A stretch of 64,000 nucleotides of DNA from Hirundichthys speculiger (taxonomy: Eukaryota > Chordata > Actinopteri > Beloniformes > Exocoetidae): positions 321,501 through 385,500 of the forward strand of contig JAGFBZ010002027.1 of NCBI GenBank assembly GCA_018398805.1. The letters run 5' to 3'. The stretch's first letter is position 1. Each line of letters starts with the position of its first letter. The notes beneath the pieces were generated by a model, which saw only the letters and a list, made by a program, of their open reading frames with translations, did not search any database and was not told the origin of the DNA. The position numbers and the translations under genes are program-made. Positions 60,926 through 64,000 of the stretch are shown piece by piece.

Positions 60926-61650
60926 TAGGGATGTTCCTGGCGACTAATTTCCCTGTAGACTAAACGAAAATTTTAATTAAGACTAGTCGACTAGTCTAAA
61001 AAAAAGGAAAACACTCAGAAAAACAGTGAAAATTTAGCACAATTTATTGAAACATCGAAACAGAATTTGAAACATTGTCCCAAAAAATATTGTGTGTAAC
61101 AAGAGTTCTTTTAGCCTTTAATCATAATGTTCAACAACCATGTCGGATTTCTCAGACCGGACGGGAGAACCTTGTCTCCGGGTAAACAATGTCAAATCGG
61201 CCTGAGTGTGGCTAGCACCGCTAGCATCAGCAGCCGTCATCTCGTGCAGATTAACATCCAAATGCTTGAGTCAAATGTGGTTGCGCATTGCTCCAGTCGA
61301 GTGATTGTATGCTAGTTTTTTCTGACACAGTCTACATACTACCTTGGTTTCATTTTCTAGATTAAAGTACCGCCAAACCGCGCTGGTTTTGCGAGACGCC
61401 ATCTTCCCACCGTGCCGTTTTAAAACTCCAGTCTATTCGAGCATTGCTGTGGAGAGGGGGCTGCTGTCCGACGGCTCTGTAGCCCCGACTAGTGGCGGGC
61501 GGCTGTATGACAGTTAAGCGGCCTTATGACAGTTAAGCGGCCTTGTACATGAATAAAACACAAATTGGTTTAAACGACTAATATTTCTGGTGCCGACTAG
61601 TAAGTGAGCTGACTTTTAATCCTTTAGACGACTAATCGCGCGCATCCCTA
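60926..61650 (-). mobile_element. hAT-like element with BED-finger ORF, copy 2
   Basis: Same family and orientation as 3530-4248. It is flanked by a perfect 8-bp duplication CCTTAATC (60918-60925 and 61651-61658). The ends read TAGGGATG and CATCCCTA, so the inverted repeats are better preserved than in copy 1. It includes a short internal duplication of a motif ending TTAAGCGGCCTT near 61512-61542. Its BED-finger frame (start near 61402, minus) keeps the expected Trp but meets a TGA stop just after RNHI, where copy 1 has CGA. Confidence 0.92.
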
Positions 61651-63200
61651 CCTTAATCCCTTAGACATGTGGTTGTATCAGGTATTAATGACTTCTTGAT
61701 GTGATGTTTCCTGAAGGAAGCGGAGATGACGGGTGTCCAGATGTAGAAGGAGAAATATGCAAATCTCTTCCGATCTCTCTTTGAGGAGCATTGGCTAGAA
61801 AGAAAAAAAAATGATGTATTTTAACAAATGAAAAAACACAAAATACCTTGGGTTCATATGGTTTTTTAATATCGTCCCATTTTTCTGATTCAGGATTCTA
61901 TAACTTTCCATTATAACTTTCCATTTAAATATACATCATCATTTGGAGCATAAAAACAACCACTGTTTTGCCAAGAGAGTATTGAAGCTGCAAAAAAAGT
62001 GAACTTCAGGGAAGAGGAAACTGATATGGGTCTCGAGGTAGAGCCTCATTGGGACTGACATTATAAACATGGTCCCTGTTATCAGTACTGCAGAAACACC
62101 ACAACATCCAGAATATCTGGGACTGAAGCTGATGGGGATAAGGGACGTTTGCTCACCACGGTCATGCATGTCTGCACTCATCTCACCAGCTCATCTGTCG
62201 GTTCATGCTGATGTTGTTACTGTGCACACTATGAATTGTTGTGTCCATGAATCACGTTGTATGGTGGTGTCAGTGTTGATTACTGTCTCAATCACTGTGT
62301 CTCCTAATTTCTGTGTCTGAATCATGGTGTTTCAGTGTTCTCTCTGGTTGCCCTTTGAGACATATGTTGCATATCGGAAAACGATGGTCTTGCACATGAC
62401 AAAGGCAACTGGAATGCATGAATACTGGAGTCCTCGGAGGTTTTTCTCTCTTCTATCACACAGGGAAATGATCAAATATGACAAGTAAATCAGCTGCATA
62501 TTGCATCGCTGCATAGATGAATGAGCTGCCATTCAAGCAGACAGAAGGTCACAGAGAAAGCGAGCCCCTTCCAACTGTTGCATCGGCTACACCTTTGTGG
62601 GAATTCAGTTTATTGAAAGACATTTTCATAAGTTATTTGTTGCATCATTATATATATATATATATATGTAGATTTCTAAAAGAAAACTTTTGAGGATCCA
62701 AAAATTGGGCAACTAAACAACCAAAGGGTTTCCAAAGGCCATAACCAGACTGATACCCTTTGAGGGCTTGAACTAGAACCAGAAGCAGCTTGAACTAGGT
62801 TCTGGTCCTCTGCTGCTGCTGGATCCAGTTCAGAGCCAGTTAGACTTCAGAATACTTAAAAAACTGGCTTGGTTTTCCACATATATGGAGCCACTCAGAG
62901 CCACACTGTTACAACATTTAGGGATGCACATTTTGGATTTTTTTTTATGACCGTTAACCGATGCTCTTTAACGATTAATAACCGTTAACCGATAAGTCTG
63001 GGAGGGTTGGCTGCTGCGATGTTGCGCGCGTTGTCGTGGATGCATGTAGACACTTCCGCGTGTATACTCTCGCGGCAATGTGTCGCCGTCAGCTTGTCGC
63101 AGAGATGCCGCTGTCACTTTTGATTTATACTAGCGCGGTCTCCGCTATGTTATTCCATGCCACAACGCAAGAGCGACAATCACGAACTAGCTAAACTTAC

Positions 63201-63417
63201 TAAACTTATGTCTTGCGTTTTTCCACTTCCTCACCGTCTCGGCCGTATCCAGACCCACATTCATCGCTATCTCCCTCCATGAATTACTAGAATATGTGCT
63301 GTCTTTGTGGTGTGGAGAACCAGAATCGTACAGATGTGGGTACTTCCTCATTTTTTCGATGACGCACTCTTTTCTACACGAATGTAGAATTGACCAGTTC
63401 AAATTCAAAAAATTCAA
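63201..63417 (-). CDS. MADF-domain exon, likely transposon-associated
   Basis: On the minus strand, from ATG at 63417, the frame encodes a MADF (Myb/SANT-like) DNA-binding module: an acidic/basic helix CVIEKMRKYPHLYD, then YSSNSWREIAMNVG, then VRKWKNARHKF. The spacing of YPHLYD, W-x-x-IA and RKWKN fits the family. A GTAAGT donor (63200-63195) follows directly, so it looks like a first exon. MADF proteins accompany PIF/Harbinger transposons and some host genes; next to other repeats the former is more likely. The next exon was not found. Confidence 0.68.
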
Positions 63418-64000
63418 AATACTTTATTAATCCCCCAAGGGGGAAATTCAAGTTTCAGTATACCAGGAAAAATCTGGTGTACTAGAGGAGTTGCTAGTGT
63501 CCAGCGCTCCTTTTCATGCCAGGTCCCGTGGTCCGAGTGCTAACTCCAGTTAACAGCCGCTAGCAGCCGTTAAAACAGTTAAAAGCCGTTAGAACCAGTA
63601 TATCTCCAAAACCATGACAAGTGAGATATCTCCAGGTCAGAGGAGGAAACACCGATGAACCAAACGTCTCCTCTGGGAAGACCAAGCTCCATTCAGTCCG
63701 GCGAGCGACGGAGCCGACCGTCCCAGAGCCCGGTTCATCATGCGGTCCGGACCAGGCCGTTGTCGTCTCCCCGGCAGTGCTGGGCTCCACCAGGTCACCA
63801 GACGGTCCCTGCCAGGTCAGCTGACCCATCCGGTGTATAGACTGCTGGACGGGGGCAGCATGCCACCGCTGCTACGTCGGGGTCTCCCGTCCCGGCTCCG
63901 TGACGCTGCAGCCCGGATCCAGTGGCGGTGGTAGCCGCGGGTAGCAGTTCAGGACTACTTAGCTTAGCTTTCCCAAACCGGCCTCCAGCGACACCGTCCA

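Larger units (their letters stand above)
59379..64000 (+). other. ablim2: 5' part of ablim2 intron downstream of last visible exon
   Basis: No further abLIM exon was found after 59378, so this is read as intron running off the window. It contains a mariner-type relic (59890-60190), the second BED-hAT copy (60926-61650), a short TA repeat (62649-62667) and a MADF exon on the opposite strand (63201-63417). 61660-62920 shows nothing. 63463-64000 is noticeably GC-rich and unassigned. Confidence 0.7.

Noticed and set aside
59379..64000. Search for the headpiece or further anchor exons
   Set aside because: No villin-headpiece-like coding sequence was found; the open frames here are repeat shadows or non-coding.

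Overview
This is a piece of a ray-finned (teleost) fish nuclear genome. It lies almost wholly inside one multi-exon gene on the + strand, an actin-binding LIM protein. By residue comparison from memory it is closer to ABLIM2 than to ABLIM1 or ABLIM3, so I call it ablim2. The teleost assignment rests on the ABLIM2-type exons with vertebrate splice sites, dense hAT-like and Tc1/mariner-like insertions, and tRNA-derived and TGGA-tailed repeats typical of fish.

Thirteen coding exons are readable, 1,428 nt in total, and every exon-exon phase agrees. They run from the middle of LIM domain 1 (14845) through LIM2, LIM3 and LIM4 (ending near 34042). The Ser/Thr/Pro/Gly-rich linker of the abLIM family then follows, down to the conserved KDNIYRKPPIYRQH block at 59325-59378. 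The start codon, first half of LIM1, rest of the anchor region and C-terminal villin headpiece are not visible and should lie outside the window. Positions 1-14844 are read as the 3' part of an upstream intron and 59379-64000 as the 5' part of a downstream one.

The introns hold most of the DNA and much of it is transposon-derived. I delimited twelve hAT-like insertions by terminal inverted repeats plus 8-bp target-site duplications (eight exact, four with one or two mismatches). They include two copies of a BED-finger-coding element (3530-4248 and 60926-61650), two copies of a 1.1-kb element flanking the LIM4 exons (23865-25004 and 40009-41092), and a nested cluster at 42800-45657. There are also a TTAA-flanked element carrying a small spliced-looking exon (8279-9128), a 1.1-kb foldback palindrome 150 bp before the first visible exon, Tc1/mariner relics, a decayed antisense LINE (48345-50050), SINEs, a MADF-type exon near the right edge, and several tandem arrays.

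I saw no second host gene, no tRNA or rRNA gene and no CRISPR. The many open frames over the arrays at 18.5-19.1 kb and 36.1-37.4 kb are artefacts of repeat periods without stops. I found no convincing new biological system. The most distinctive points are the nested and paired hAT-like insertions, the foldback next to an exon, the strand-biased array right after a splice donor, and the exon-carrying TTAA element.
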